Numbered from the stretch's first letter, positions 12,807 to 27,870 are shown. The stretch: 64,000 bases of DNA from Paragorgia papillata (GCA_035771165.1 JAWNZC010000259.1:191001-255000); one strand, 5' to 3'. The notes: a model not told the origin generated them from the sequence alone. A program made the numbers and translations.

Positions 12807-13186
12807 CTTGAACTACAGTAAAGTCATTTGGGGTATCATCGACCTGAAAAGAGTGTTGCAAAGATGTCGTTTCTCTGTCAAAACGATCGATCCGACCTCC
12901 AGTACTATCCAGAACATAAAAATCATCTTCGCCAATTGCAATTTTTACTGTACTTGTTGGACCAGGGTAATCTTTTAATTTTGAAGTTGATCCGTTATAA
13001 AATGTTTTCATGAGAACATGAGCATCATCACTACTTCGATAGTTCACCCAGTAAATAACTTCATTCTCTGGGTCAACTGCCATACACAATGGTGAGCTGT
13101 CGTTATGATAAATGATTGTGTCTGTTTCCTTGTCAATAAAAAATCGAATAAGATCTCCATTATCTGCACGAGTAAAAACCAAAGAA
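12807..13186 (-). CDS. Second beta-propeller, C-terminal exon
   Basis: 380-bp exon, phase 2 to phase 1, encoding the second half of a YWTD/LDLR class B-like propeller. It reads SLVFTRADNGDLIRFF near the start, then AVDPENEVIYWVN, IAIGEDDFYVLDS and IDRFDRETTSLQH. The YWVN and YVLD cores and spacing of about 40 residues are propeller blades. I chose the acceptor TTTTCTAG because it gives the phase needed after the exon at 16439-16817. A later AG would give phase 1 and break the join. Together the two exons give about 253 residues, the size of a six-bladed propeller. Confidence 0.85.
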
Positions 13187-13268
13187 CTAGAAAACAATAT
13201 TAGGACTTTAGCAAACTTAGTTGTTTGTGAAACAGTGTGCACATAATTATATAATAGAATGATTAATT

Positions 13269-13990
13269 AAGGTAATTCCTCAGTAGTTTTTCTGGAAGTG
13301 AAAGTTACGGCCACCGAACTCGTTTAGAAAATACAGCTGCCAGTAAACCGTGAAGTTTTCCCACTTTGGAGCTATTTTGACTAACTTTTGATTCCGTCTT
13401 GTTATCTTGAAAAATCCTTCATAAAAGCACTTAGTCTATACAGACTGGGAAAATATTTGATATTTTAGATGCACTTATAAATTAACTATTTAGTGGCAAC
13501 AAATAATAGAAGAAAATTTGACGAAAATAACAATTGACAAACATTTTTGCGATATAAGAATGTCCACATTCTTTCTACTACATGTTTTTTTAAAGCCGCA
13601 AAAACGAAAAACGTACGTACGTATTTTCGAAGTGATATTTCTCTATTCTTTCATATATGCTGTAGAGCTGATGGAAGATATTAATAATTGAAGAAAAAGT
13701 GGGGATCACCGAGTGTCTTTGTGAGCTACACGAGGTTGACCCGTTGCAGCTTGAACATGGTGCATTTCCCTATCATTTCATCTATATATACGAAACCACG
13801 CAACAATTTGTTTTTTCAAAAACCAGAAATTAAGTTAGTTTTTTCTTGTCAAACTTATTATTAGCTGATTTAACCTCCTTAGTGACATTTTTATTTGTTT
13901 TCGTCACTAACACTCAGATACATCTTGAATTAGTATTGCATAATTATGCGCAGAAATGCTGCGCAATGCAAAACTGAGGAATTACCTCCA
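13269..13990. mobile_element. Candidate MITE with 15-bp inverted ends
   Basis: aggtaattcctcagt at the left and its complement at 13976-13990 bound about 720 bp without a coding frame. No target duplication was recognised. Confidence 0.45.
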
Positions 13991-14174
13991 TGTACGTCAA
14001 GGTTAAACATGAACTGAGCTTGTACCTACGATTGTTTCAAAATTGTTTAAACGTAATTATATATGGTGCTCACTTAGAAACAGTGAATTTGATATACCCC
14101 GTTTTTAAACTGTTTGTTATGGCAAGCACTTTATATCTTATTTAGGGTCTTTCATATGGTCAAAACTTAGCACC

Positions 14175-14343
<169 letters not shown>

Positions 14344-15082
14344 AAATATTTTCCTAGGATGCCCTTTCACAAAAAGACGTGATTTTCAAAGGGGTCCTAG
14401 TAAATAACAAGAAATGTAAAAAACAAATAAACTGAAAATGATTACAACTTTTTTAGGACTGATTACAAATTTCATAATTGACTCTAATTTTATTTACCAA
14501 TTTATTTCATATTATTTTTGAAATATTTATAGTATTTTATACATATAATCATACATAGTGTCCTCAATTATTTGTAATAGCTAAATACATTGCACTTGAA
14601 TCAAGTATATTAGTATGATTATTAAGTATCATACTACTAATTTATTACTAACTATAGATGACGCGATTCAAAAATTAAGTTTGCCATTAGTGTACAAGCT
14701 GCATGGGGTTGACACGAAGCTTGTAATAACCTTTTTGGGGACGGCGAAACAGTCAAAACTTTAAAATACAGTTACGAAGAAAAGCTAAAACGCTGTTCGT
14801 GTGTTGTCAATGTTTAGTTAACAAAGATTCTTCATCGTTTTTTGTCGCTTGTTGGTTTTATATGGCTGTTCGCCGCCTCAGGTTCGCTTGGAAATGGAAG
14901 GTCGCTTTGAAAGCATTATAAACATGGATACTGAAAGTGCATTATATTATTGGAGTATCGAGTAAATATCAAGTAAATATTAAACGTGGTGTTTCCACAA
15001 AACTTATTTTTCTTTAGTTGTAATGTTTGATATGTTTTTTATCAAATGAATAAAGACATTTAAGACAAAATTAAACGATAAA

Positions 15083-15470
15083 AACAATTTATTAAAAAAG
15101 TGACAACGTGTCGACTAACCTATAACGTCATTTTCAAGTCAAAATAAAAATCAAAGTGTTCGGAATATTTATAGTGATTACAATAATTATATTCAGAGCT
15201 AAAAAGTATAAATTAATAAAATTAAAAGATAAAACAATTAAAAACATACACTAATCTAATCAATTATATAAAAAGTTTGGCGCTAATCGAGTCCGATTGT
15301 ACATTAAGTGAAGGCTTAATATCCCTAATATAAAACATCTCGTAAAGTAAACATTCAAATTTACTTCTACATTTACGTAAGATGTTAACGTAAGAACACT
15401 TTGATTTTTATTTTGACTTGAAAATGACGTCATAGGTTCGTCGAAACGTTGTCACTTTTTTAATAAAACG

Positions 15471-15472
<2 letters not shown>
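15083..15472. repeat. Inverted repeat with ~80-bp arms
   Basis: The arm at 15083-15161 and the arm at 15391-15472 are near-perfect inverted copies. They share gacttgaaaatgacg, a gtcgaaacgttgtcac-type core and ttttttaataaa. The gaaacgttg style of core resembles ends of Penelope-like elements, so this may be two opposed ends of such an element. The right arm runs straight into an (ATT)n tract. Confidence 0.55.
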
Positions 15473-15475
<3 letters not shown>

Positions 15476-15558
<83 letters not shown>

Positions 15559-15582
15559 CGATTATTATTATTATTTATTATT
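15476..15582. repeat. (ATT)n/(ATG)n microsatellite
   Basis: Trinucleotide tract: ATT repeats, then ATG repeats to about 15557, then ATT again. It forms the 5' boundary of the retroelement fragment that follows. Confidence 0.9.
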
Positions 15583-16293
15583 ATGCGGACACAATGAAAT
15601 TCAAGATTTGACTGCTGATTGGCTGAATGAAGTTTGCACTGAGAGGGAAAAAGAACCGCAACTACAACGTCTATCTGGTGAGAACATCCTTCCCAGAACA
15701 GCAATGGCGTCATGACTCCGTTCTTAATTTCATTGCATACACACTTCAATCCGTACAACATTCCACTCTTTACGTTGACCTCCCTGGCTTCAACAGCCCC
15801 TCAGTTCTCACGGGAGATGAGTTGCGTCCTGACCTTCTTTTAACCATTGAAAACAAATATCTTTACATCCTTGAGCTCACCGTCGGATTTGAGTCCAATC
15901 TTCACCGCAACGCCACCCGTAAGAAACACAAATATCTCGATTTAGTTAACGAAAAACAAAGAAACTATGAAAAGGTTAAGTTCATAAATCTATCTCTGAG
16001 TGCACTTGGAATTTTCGGACAGTCATCAATGGATTTCATTGAAATGCTAAAAGACTTTAAATTCGACACTCCCTGTAGAAAGTATATAGTAAAGAAAATC
16101 ATCAACATATCAATAAGAACCTCGTATTATGTATTTTGTCGACGTAACAAAGAATGGAATAACCCGAAACTAATGACATTCTAAGATTTATATTCTCATG
16201 TAGCATCAGTTCAAATAGTCAGTGGTAAACTACCTGTAAAAGCGAGGTTTATCATTGTAATTTCTACGTTTAATGATCAATAAATAAAGTTTA

Positions 16294-16298
<5 letters not shown>
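15583..16298 (+). mobile_element. Non-LTR retroelement 3' fragment with restriction-like endonuclease
   Basis: The open frame from 15627 to 16184 encodes 185 residues resembling the C-terminal restriction-like endonuclease of R2/R4/NeSL-type retrotransposons: ELRPDLLL, then YILELTVGFESNL, a PD-(D/E)xK-like pattern, followed by basic RKKHKY. No reverse transcriptase lies upstream, so the copy is 5'-truncated. AATAAA occurs at about 16281, and an ATT microsatellite follows at once. Microsatellite thus bounds both ends. The family assignment is from motif recall. Confidence 0.65.
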
Positions 16299-16336
<38 letters not shown>

Positions 16337-16340
16337 GTTA

Positions 16341-16387
<47 letters not shown>

Positions 16388-16390
16388 GTT
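16299..16390. repeat. (ATT)n microsatellite at retroelement 3' end
   Basis: ATT repeats with a few GTT units directly follow the element 3' end. Confidence 0.9.
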
Positions 16391-16438
16391 ACCGTTGTTG
16401 TCATTGTCTGCAGGAAAAGTCAAAGAATATTTTCTTAC

Positions 16439-16817
16439 TTGTTTGCAGGATCGGTGTCAAGATCCTTAATTTGAGTACCAAGAGATGTGTTGATTGCAGT
16501 TATAGCTCCGCTACCAATGTCAATACTTTTAACATTTCTAAATACGATGGTAATGTAGTAGACCTTTCTAGTCAAATAATCAACTGCAAATTGCATAATG
16601 GATACTCCAGACGCTATTGTCGTGACGTCGCTACCGTCCAATTTAATACTTTTCAGATCGCTGCCGTCATAATAGATAACTCTTTTACTAGATTTGTCAT
16701 AGTTCAACTTCACGTCGCTTGCGGTTAGTATTGGCACGGTTGAATTTCCATCGCCAAAAACACCCATAATTTTCGTCGACGTTGCATAATACAAAGCATC
16801 AACTTTGCAAGATAGCT
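16439..16817 (-). CDS. Second beta-propeller, N-terminal exon
   Basis: 379-bp exon, phase 1 to phase 2. It starts ELSCKVDALYYATSTK and includes KRVIYYDGSDLKSIKLDGSD, which matches the LDLR class B pattern, then VDYLTRKVYYI and KDLDTDPAN. The acceptor is TTTTTTAG, the donor GTAAGAA. The exon layout (phase 1 in, phase 2 out, about 380 bp) is the same as the first propeller exon at 30705-31086. The preceding EGF exon ends in phase 1, so the join is legal. The alternative is the start of a separate gene whose signal-peptide exon I did not find. Confidence 0.85.
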
Positions 16818-16838
16818 CTAAAAAATAAAAAAATCAAT

Positions 16839-18838
<2,000 letters not shown>

Positions 18839-18856
18839 AGATATGTCAACTATAAA

Positions 18857-19251
18857 GTAAATCAAATTAATGTGATTGTTGATGCCCTCGGTGGGTACTC
18901 AAAGGAACTACAAGATAACCTCGTGTGCCTCCTCGGAAAACAAGAAACAATTAGAGTTTAAAAGATAATGCAAAGATCTGTCTTGTTCGGATCGATAAGG
19001 ATCAAGAACTTGTTTAAAACAACTGTCGCCGCATCTGTTTCTTAAACATTTTTCTATTTTATCTTATTTTATGACAATAACAAAAAAAGAAAAAAATTAT
19101 TATAATTTTTAACTATGTAAATATCATATGATTTGTAAATAGTTTTCTTCTGTTTGTGTGGATAACAGACATAGGCTACCCACTAGGGCCCTATATATCT
19201 GGGTTTTTTTATATATTGTTAATTAAGCTGAACTGTTTAATTAAATGGATT
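18857..19251 (+). pseudogene. Second related retroelement 3' end, degraded
   Basis: The plus frame 18857-19045 encodes the extreme C-terminus of the same class of element (VIVDALGGYSKEL, then KQETIRV, a stop, then MQRSVLF, ending VS). It matches the C-terminus of the preceding element at moderate similarity, so it is a different family. An in-frame TAA interrupts it. A 3' UTR follows to 19251 and then GAAA/GGAA repeats. Confidence 0.7.
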
Positions 19252-19292
19252 ATAGAAAGAAAGAAAGGAAGGGAGGAAAGAAGGAAGGAAGA
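19252..19292. repeat. GAAA/GGAA repeat at retroelement 3' end
   Basis: Short purine tract of GAAA and GGAA units abutting the 3' end of the degraded retroelement. Confidence 0.85.
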
Positions 19293-21463
19293 ACTTATTT
19301 ACCATTTACACTAAATGATTGTTGAAAATTCATTTCGCTGATAATATGAATAAGTCTTCGTCCTCAAGATAATATGCCGCTAATAAACTGAGAGTTAGGT
19401 TATTTACCTACACATAATTTAGTTTTCATGACACAATACTAAACCAGTATTTTTCATACATTCTATTTTAATATTTATTTTAACTTTGTAGTTTACATCA
19501 TGCAATTTTAAAATACATTCTGTTTGCAATTATTCCTTTTTTGAATGATCATTAATAAATAATTTAACGTTTTACAATTAATAATTAAAATTTATCCTAT
19601 AAACTATTTTGTAGTTGTTAATTTTATGCATTTATTAATAAAAATTAAGCAAAACTGAATTTCAAAAATTCTCCGACATATTTCTATATGCAGTTAGCAA
19701 ATAACGAATATTTCAGAAAGAAATATAAAAGGTTGCGACTCGTAACTTTTTAAAAACACCATTTTGGTAAAATGATTTATTGGGTATCGGGGAAAACAGG
19801 TAGAACGGTACCGGTCTTCATGTAATAATAAACGAAAAATAGAAAGTTTAATCAAATTCACTACCTTCACGAAAAGGACTATCGGTTGACCTATAGAGTA
19901 GTCTACTCTATATGTTTCTATAGGCAATTAGTATAAATTTACATGTTTCTATCACAAATCCTTGAATTTCATTGGTTATCGCAGGAGTTACTATCCGCTG
20001 TTAGTATAATTTCATAGTGGAAAAGAGGCTTTCCAGCTTTCTGATTGGTCCGCTCAGCGGTGAATCTGAGGTGATAGTCACCGCCTAGCGCGGTGACTAT
20101 TGCATCACAAGAAATTGTTCTTCAAAAGTAGTTTTGGAAAAGAGACTGGTACTTATTCAACCTTGCACTGACTTTACTCGTTTCAGTCTCTCCCTCGGAG
20201 TTGTCATTTTGACGTATGCGACTTTAGAATTTGTTGGTCCATTGAACTGTTGATTATTTTTTTTCAAAATGGGGTCTGTAGTTTTTGAGACAAACAAAAG
20301 AGCATAATACTGAAAAAATTTATCACTGAGATGTTGTACATATCAAATATCGTGAAAAAAAACACTTTATAAAGGTAAGGAAGTATATTTTCTATAATTC
20401 TTCGTATTTTTTGTATGTTTTGGCTAGGTTTTGGTCGTAGCGATGTGGCGAAAACTTCGTCATGAGTGAAGAACATAAGATTGAACGTGAATTAAGTGAA
20501 AAAAAGCCATAACACAGGATCCAAAACACCAGAATAAAAGTCTTTTTAGCATATATTTGAATGTATGTACAAGTTCAATTCCAAAGTAGGATGTTGTTTA
20601 CTCTTTTTTTGAAATTATTTACTGACAAAGACTGTGGCTTGCTAACATCGTCTGAATAAACAGAATCACCACTGTTAAAATGAAAGCAGTTGTTTAAAAG
20701 TTTTTGTTTCCGAACGTGATTGTTTTTTTATCAACCTCTGAAATTATACTAAAACAATTAGTCACCTCAGTCTCGGTGACTATCGGTGTATTTACCTCGC
20801 CGCTTCGCGGCTCGGTAAATATTCACCGATAGTCACCTCGACTTCGGTGACTAATTGTTAAATAGAAACCTCTGGCGATACGCCAATGAAAAGCCTTCTT
20901 TTAACGAAATTGACCAATCACAAAATCCTTAGTAGGTCACGAGCAATAGTATGTCCACTATTTACTATACAGAATGCGTCACCCTCCGCGGCTGACGCCA
21001 AACTAAGCCTTCTTAACTCAATTATATTGTAATAAACACTATATAGCTTAAAACAAGAAAATAACTAGATAAATACATTAATAAAATAAAGTAAATAATG
21101 TGATGACGCATTAATAATTTGTCTAGCACATATCTTATTTTTACGTTGTAAAGAAAAGTATTTCAATTTGATTTGCACTAGTATAAAACATTTTTTTGTT
21201 ACAAAATAGGCTTAAAAATTTAATTTATGCCTTTCCATCATTTCTCTGAGTAATATGTGCACTGCATTACCATGTTTTGGCATTACTGCTTTAACTGTGC
21301 GTGTTTCCAATATTACCACTGGCGTGGACTGGCCATTGTGCCATCTTGCCATAAAACAACGGCTGATTATCGTAGAGCAATGGATCGCCCATCGTTCCGA
21401 GGGAAAATGGCACAATAGCCAGTCCAAGCCTGAATTACCAAAACTGTTTCTAAAATTGGTTAC
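19293..21463. other. Intron with hairpin-rich segment
   Basis: AT-rich, no gene seen. At about 20773-20838 is a near-perfect hairpin around gtgactatcggtgtattta and its complement, flanked by further copies of ggtgactat/atagtcacc at 20070-20100. This may be the end structure of an unrecognised transposon spanning about 19990-20940. Confidence 0.5.
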
Positions 21464-21583
21464 CTTCACAAAACACTCCGTCTCCACTATAGTTTGACTT
21501 GCAGGCACAGATGTAGGATCCATTTAAATTTGTACATGTGGCATTAACATGACAAGGTGTTAAAGTATCACATTCATTGATAT
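21464..21583 (-). CDS. EGF-like exon 4 of first EGF group
   Basis: 40-residue cbEGF starting DINECDTLTPCHVNATC and ending GDGVFCE, phase 1 to phase 1. Acceptor is TTTTAG, donor GTAACCAA. It is the last EGF before the second propeller. Confidence 0.9.
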
Positions 21584-22082
21584 CTAAAAGGTCAGAAAAA
21601 AATATACATATTTCAACAACCCGACATAATTTTCCAATGTGTTAAAATGTTGTGCATACAGTTACATTACTGTAGATAAGTCTAAATACCTCAAGAACTA
21701 GGTGAACTATGGAACAGCTGTAAATTGATAATCGTCTTAATTACAACATTAATTAATGTTTAGTGTTAAAATCCCACGCAAAAAGTTAGGTTTGTCTGAT
21801 TTAAGCAATTAATTAATAAGACTGGATTGAGTAACCCATTATTCGCCAGAGTAAAAAAAAACGTAGCTCGCGATATATCCACTTTGGTCCCTTGCTAAAT
21901 GATTTCCATCAAGCAAATGCGTGAAAAATTATAATGGTGCGAAGCAGTGTTTTTCATCATAAAGGAATTAAGTAGAAAGGTAATAAGCGTGTGGGTGTAT
22001 TCCTAACACAACACCAAACAAGTAGAATTTGAAGTGGATTTCTTTGATAAAAGCAAAGATATATAACGTTTTACGATAGCTC

Positions 22083-22240
22083 ATTATGCACATGTACGTC
22101 ACAACATGTGACATTTACATATCAAACTAACTGAAATATCTCCAGAACGAAGCAAGAACACCAAAACCTGCAAAAGATGTTACTTTGTTGTTTCAAGTAT
22201 TTTGTCTTTCAAATAAGACAAACTTAATTTTTTTGTCGTA
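22083..22240. mobile_element. Single arm of the 10-kb foldback MITE family
   Basis: Matches the right arm at 10676-10838, including aaaacctgcaaaagatgtta and gacaaacttaattttt. No opposing arm was recognised nearby. Confidence 0.45.
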
Positions 22241-22553
22241 TACAAGTTAACAACAGAATACTGAGCTTTTTTATCAGAGCAAAAAGTAATGGAACTCTGA
22301 TGAAAAGCTCCTTTTTAAAACGTCAGATTTTGGCAATTTACCACCTTTTCCTTTTAACAAATGTACAGGTAGGTCAATGCGATAATAGGAAATTTGGGAC
22401 AAAGGGTTAGGTTATGGGTTTAAAAACCAAAAATAGAAATAATAATGGCAAATTAATAATTAATTTTGGTTTCATTTTAATATTTTCCAAACAATAGTTG
22501 CTCAATCCAGTCTTCTTTTGGTGGTCAATGGTTCCTTTGTAAAGAATACCTAC

Positions 22554-22670
22554 CTGCACAGTATACTCCACTTCCAGTAAAACCAGAGTTGCATTGGCAA
22601 GCATAGGAGCCTGCGTTATCAAAACACGTTGCATCAGAATGACAAGGACTTTCAGAGCACTCGTTGATAT
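22554..22670 (-). CDS. EGF-like exon 3 of first EGF group
   Basis: 39-residue cbEGF starting DINECSESPCHSDATC and ending GSGVYCA, phase 1 to phase 1. Acceptor is ATAG, donor GTAGGTATT. Confidence 0.9.
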
Positions 22671-23719
22671 CTATGAAGGGAAAATTTCATTCTTGAAAAT
22701 TAAAAATTGCCAAAATTGCATATTAATGACTATATTAAATTAATTTTCACTTTGTGATGGTAATTAGATGGTTCGTAATAATGCGTTAAAATAATTTTAA
22801 AGACTATTAATAATTTATAAAACAAAAACAAAAAATATGTTTAATGAGTTTCTTTATAGTAAAAAATCATTAATAATTCATGAGAAAAAGACAAACCTAA
22901 TAGTACCATAGACCTAATTTAAAATGCCTGCCAGATTAGAATGCTTTAATGTGCGTATAAATTATCCCTTATAACGTCGTTTTAAAGTAAAAATTATTTT
23001 GAATTTCCCACATGAAAACGAGTTCATAAGGGCTAATCAATATGCATATAAAATAATTATAATTCAACAGCCATTTTTGAACAAGGTCTATGTCGGTGGT
23101 TTTATACCTGATAAACCTTATTGACATCAGAAAGAATACAAGTGGACATACAAATGAACGTGGAATTTTATATAAAATTGTCATCCTTATTTGAAATTAA
23201 ATAAATCAAAGCAACAACAACCAATGACGCAACGTTTTTAAGCTGATAAAAAACTGCTGCTCATGTTTTAAATATTACCTTAAGACACGCTTCCCCTTTT
23301 CTAACTTTACGGCTCACACAACATTAATCTTCAAAATTCTCACGTTAATTAACTCAAAAATTGTTTGTTTTAAAAACCGTTTCAAAAACTCATTAATGAT
23401 TAATGAGGAAAACACAAAGGAAGTCAGTACCATGTCCGTGGTTTTGTATCTGATAAAGAAACCTCCTGATTTGCATAACCTTTGGCTTTGATTTTCTCTT
23501 AGAAAACGTTATTTTTCAAACTTACTACGCCAATGAACTTACCAAATGGGTCGTTTTGAAGCTATTTAAAACATCCGCAGTAAAAACACTGATGCTCATG
23601 TTTTAATTATTACTTAATAAATTTGCAGTTCATGTTTTATCAGGTGTAAAACAACTATCACCTTGTCTTTTTATATACCTTAATAAAACACTCTTTCTCA
23701 TTAAGAGTTTTGGTTATAC
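22671..23719. other. Intron, AT-rich
   Basis: No gene. It contains repeated fragments such as cattaataattcatgaggaaaacacaa variants near 22868 and 23390 that also occur at 11795, suggesting an old dispersed repeat. Confidence 0.5.
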
Positions 23720-23836
23720 CTGTACAGTTTGTTCCATTTCCTGTAAAACCTGTCTCACATTCGCACGAAAACGACCCCATTGTATTTGTACAGTTTGCAT
23801 TTACGTCACAAGCGCTGGCCTGACATTCATCGACAT
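23720..23836 (-). CDS. EGF-like exon 2 of first EGF group
   Basis: 39-residue cbEGF starting DVDECQASACDVNANC and ending GNGTNCT, phase 1 to phase 1. Acceptor is TTTAG, donor GTATAACC. Confidence 0.9.
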
Positions 23837-23894
23837 CTAAAAATGGGGGGAAATGAAAATGAGGTGATTATAGGAAATTGGAAATATAGATAGG

Positions 23895-24025
23895 TTTTGT
23901 GGAAACACCACGTCAAATGTTTATTTGCTAAGCTTTCGGTCTGTTGACTCAGGCCTTCATCCGAGCAATAACAATAAGCTGTTGGCTTACGTAATTTACT
24001 AGAAATACGTAAATGCAACAACCCC
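23895..24025 (-). mobile_element. Decayed Penelope-like element end with hammerhead-like core
   Basis: The minus strand shows GGATGA, a stem of GGCCTG and CAGACC around a 6-base loop, then GAAAGC. This layout is like the hammerhead motif reported in Penelope-like retroelements, with the canonical CUGAUGA core degraded to CGGATGA. No coding region is nearby. Assignment is by resemblance only. Confidence 0.4.
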
Positions 24026-24227
24026 TCGCGGTCTTATATATTAGGGCCTGGAAATAGCCACTGCTCTCTGACCCAAAATATAGTTTTAAATGAAGTAGAA
24101 TATTTCAATAGAAAACTGTTTATTTTAATATTTTAAAAAAAGTACTGAAAAACAAAGGGAAAGCAACGCAAAAAATTTCGGACAACATTCGAAAATAAGA
24201 TTTTCAATGAAAAAGTTGATTGTCGCT

Positions 24228-24305
24228 GCCTGGATTTGAACCAGACTATCTTCGCGTGACAACCAGTGACGTTACCACCTGGCAAAGCTACTGAGGAAGA
24301 TATTA
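24228..24305 (-). repeat. tRNA-like sequence (SINE-type or tRNA pseudogene)
   Basis: The minus strand has a B-box-like GGTTCAAATCC inside a TCTGG/CCAGG T-arm, an A-box-like GCCAGGTGGTAACG and TTGTCACG where an Asp-type anticodon loop would sit. D and acceptor stems do not pair properly, so it is not called as a functional tRNA gene. Confidence 0.4.
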
Positions 24306-25058
24306 AAAGTTCTGTAAAATTTCGTATTAAATCTCTTACAGTACGTTTTCTTTTTCTATGTTTACAAAACAGAATGCAGGCTGAAATTAATATTTAATAC
24401 TTTTTTGCTGAAGTATTTTAAAAACATTTACTATTTTTAGATGCATTAAAAACAACTTAAATCACTGGCTGCTTGTCAGTTGTCAGAGATATAGTCATAT
24501 TTTAATTAATCGGGGCATTTAGACAAAAACAATGTTTATTCATCCCGAAATCTCAAATGTTGTAACTGTTTTCAGCTTTTGTACATTTTACAGACCAAAA
24601 ATTACTTCTTTTCCTATCTTTTATTTCAAATTTTAAACAAACTATATGGTATACGTAAGTCATGAATGGTTTACCATAAAAAAGTTATTTTATAAAAGAA
24701 TTCGAACATAAAACGACAGTCGGCAGCTAAAAGCAAAGAATACAACGGGCAAGCAAAAACATCCAACAAAAATGGAAAACAGCATTATAAACAGTGACAC
24801 GATATAAACACGGAAACTTAAACAGTGTTGCTACTGAGAGCGGCTGCTCTATGTTTTTACTTAACTTATTGGTCTTTCTCTTTGTCGGTTTTTCTTCAGT
24901 ATTGTTTTTCCCCATTTCGAGTTGACAGTTACTTTAATTGAACACGTTGTTTTTCGTTATACGTAAAATTTGATTTGTCTATGTTCTTTTCAAAGCGATA
25001 TATTTTAACTTTTATATCTATTCGCAAAAGCTGCTTTCCCAAGTCTTATACATATATA

Positions 25059-25498
25059 CATATCTCATATATACATATATACATATATACATATATACAT
25101 ACATACATATATACATACATACATATATACATATATACATATATACATATATACATATATACATATATACATATATACATATATACATATATACATATAT
25201 ACATATATATATACATATATACATATATACATATATACATATATACATATATACATATATACATATATACATATATACATATATACATATATACATATAT
25301 ACATATATACATATATACATATATACATATATACATATATACATATATACATATATACATATATACATATATACATATACATATATACATATATACATAT
25401 ATACATATATACATATATACATATATACATATATACATATATACATATATACATATATGCATATATGCATATATACATATATGCATATATACATATAT
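25059..25498. repeat. (ACATATAT)n minisatellite
   Basis: About 440 bp of an 8-bp repeat, acatatat, with a few ATGC variants near the right end. Long frames on both strands are repeat artefacts. Confidence 0.96.
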
Positions 25499-25574
25499 AC
25501 AAAGTATATACAAAGTATGAAGTATAGTTTACCTTAAAGTCTTCGCTACCAGAGGTTTCACCCTAAACGGGATC

Positions 25575-25608
<34 letters not shown>

Positions 25609-26540
25609 ATTTTTGTTCAAATGATCTCGCATGGACTTTCAAACTCGCGTGTAATAAGTGGGCTCCACGCGTGTGGAAATTAGCGCCCTCCCCGGGCTCG
25701 GGGACAAACTAAGCAACTGATCAATTAAATCACGTAAGAATACATTGGCGTGAATACATTCACGTTAATTTTATTAATTAGAAAAACAAAATCAAGAATG
25801 TTCTCCGAATAGGGCACACCACGTGCTGTTTAATGGCTGTCCCTCCTGAGAGATGTATTGCGATGTTTTGCAATCTCCATAGATTCCCTTGTTCTTCGAA
25901 ATAAAGCTGAGCAAATGAACATTTTACGTTGTTTTCCACAAAATTTATTTATACTACATAAATTATGGATGAGTTTTGTAGCCTGTAGGACTGCATTTAC
26001 CATTTTCAATTTTGCGAGTGGGTCTTCCCCGCAAGTGTTGGAGCTTCCGGTAATTTTTAATTATACCCAATCTCTCTCGGTCTATTGTTGGAGCAGAATA
26101 AAGCTCCTGACCTCAATAATTACAGACTCTGTAAGCCCATTTTTCTGCGATAATTTTGACACCAAATGTGGCCATGATGTTGCTTATTCTGATCGTATTT
26201 TTGACTGAAAATGAACGTGCGTTTATACTTAAATTGGAGAATGCTTGCACCCACTCAGCCAATCCCTATCGAGTATTTCAATGCTCTATATTCCATAGTG
26301 TTTCGATTCATCAGGATTAGACATAGTGAGCTCTATATAGAGTCTACTGCAAAGATATTTTGTTTTCTTTTGTCATAGCAGTACAGTGAGCTCTTTATAT
26401 AGAGTCACTAATGAATTCAATAGAGTCACTACTATAGTCTATATAGAGCAAATTCTCCGGTAAACATGCTACATGCCAAAAAAAACACATTTATAGTGAA
26501 AATTGAAACTTCTTCGTGGTTGCAAGCATTGTCTAAGACA
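25499..26540. other. Intron, no gene seen
   Basis: Includes a (TA)n tract at 25579-25606 and many short copies of ctatatagagt and its complement at 26290-26450. Confidence 0.5.
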
Positions 26541-26662
26541 GTTAGAGGATGGTCACGTGTGCTCTATGGGATATAGAGTCCCTCGAATTAGATAGAACAC
26601 CACCCGGGGCCGGAATTCTCGGGACTCTATATCCCATGGAGCACACGTGACCATTCTCTAAC
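26541..26662. repeat. Long hairpin, ~42-bp arms
   Basis: The arms around ggtcacgtgtgctctatggg and its complement pair almost perfectly about a 37-base GC-rich loop. Confidence 0.75.
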
Positions 26663-27196
26663 CCTTACTTAATTAGTTGAATCTCATAATAGCTTGGCTC
26701 ACGAAAAGCTTGCAAACTACACATTTTTTACTGCCGGATTTTGCAACAAATTCTCTGCATCGCTCAAACGAAAAATACTTTCTCAAAACGAAAAATACGA
26801 TTAGAAAAGACGTAAGATTGTACCACAAGACTCCGTCGTTGCAAATTCAAAATAGTTTATTTGATTCATGTAATCTGCCATCAAATATCGCGTTCAGCGT
26901 TTTATTTGAGGATATTTACAAGTCCACAATAGAGCGCGCAAACTTGCCGTAACTAGCTTCCGAATGGAACAAGTTAACGATCACTTGTAAGCTAATGAGT
27001 TATGGTGTCATTGTTTGTACGCTCTCTATGTAAACCCTTGTGTTCTATTTTGCTGTAAATGTTTCTCTTTTATGAGATAACGCTGCTGTACCACGGGCGC
27101 AATATCCGACTTTTCCGGCCATGTGACTACGTTCTCGAGGTATTGACATTTATTTGACAAGCAAAATAATCGACTGACCGGAAAAGAAAACTATTT

Positions 27197-27312
27197 ATCT
27201 TTGCAATTATTAAACGAAATCGATTGAAACATTTTACGTTTAGTGTTGTGGGAAACATACACGCCCAAGATTAGTTTCAAGTTATTTCGTTTGATAATTG
27301 CAAAGATATGTA
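27197..27312. repeat. Palindromic insertion, sister of 10533-10662
   Basis: Inverted arms of about 25 bp (atctttgcaattattaaacg and its complement) surround a loop containing tgttgtgggaaacatacacg, similar to the loop of the copy at 10.5 kb. Confidence 0.6.
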
Positions 27313-27870
27313 TAATTTTTGTGGCCATGGCTGACTATCAGCGGGAGCCACCATGTCGACGTGATCTTCGGTGTCTTGGACCTCACTTATACGTCATACT
27401 CGACAGCTATCATCAGATGTCGACATGTCCGCCATTCACCTGTATAGTTGAGCTAGGGTAGGGTCAGAACAAATATATGTCGCTTTCCAAAGAACATGTT
27501 CAATATAGCATTCTTCGTAAATTGCGTGAAGTTCTAGGCTATACTACACGAAATATTAGCTTTCAAATAAACACTCTGCTTTATTATGTTCACTCCAGTC
27601 GACTATTCCCGTGCGCCTTCGTGTTTGTGTTTACAATCTTTAATGTGGTAAAATTTAATAATCAAAAAACCATTCTCTGTAAATTTCGTGTTGTTCTAAG
27701 CTATAGTTTTGGAAATATTAGTAATTACATTTGAATAAGTCCGCGGAAACGCCTGTCTTTACAATATATTCAATACATTATATTAATCGCTCTGACACTG
27801 TCAGAATCAAAGAATGGCCGGGGGCGCGTAAAGGTTGAAGAACCACTCTCATATATCTAATCAAAAATAC

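Noticed and set aside
25018..25520. Four overlapping frames rich in YIYTYIHI or YMYICIYV
   Set aside because: Artefacts of the 8-bp acatatat repeat.
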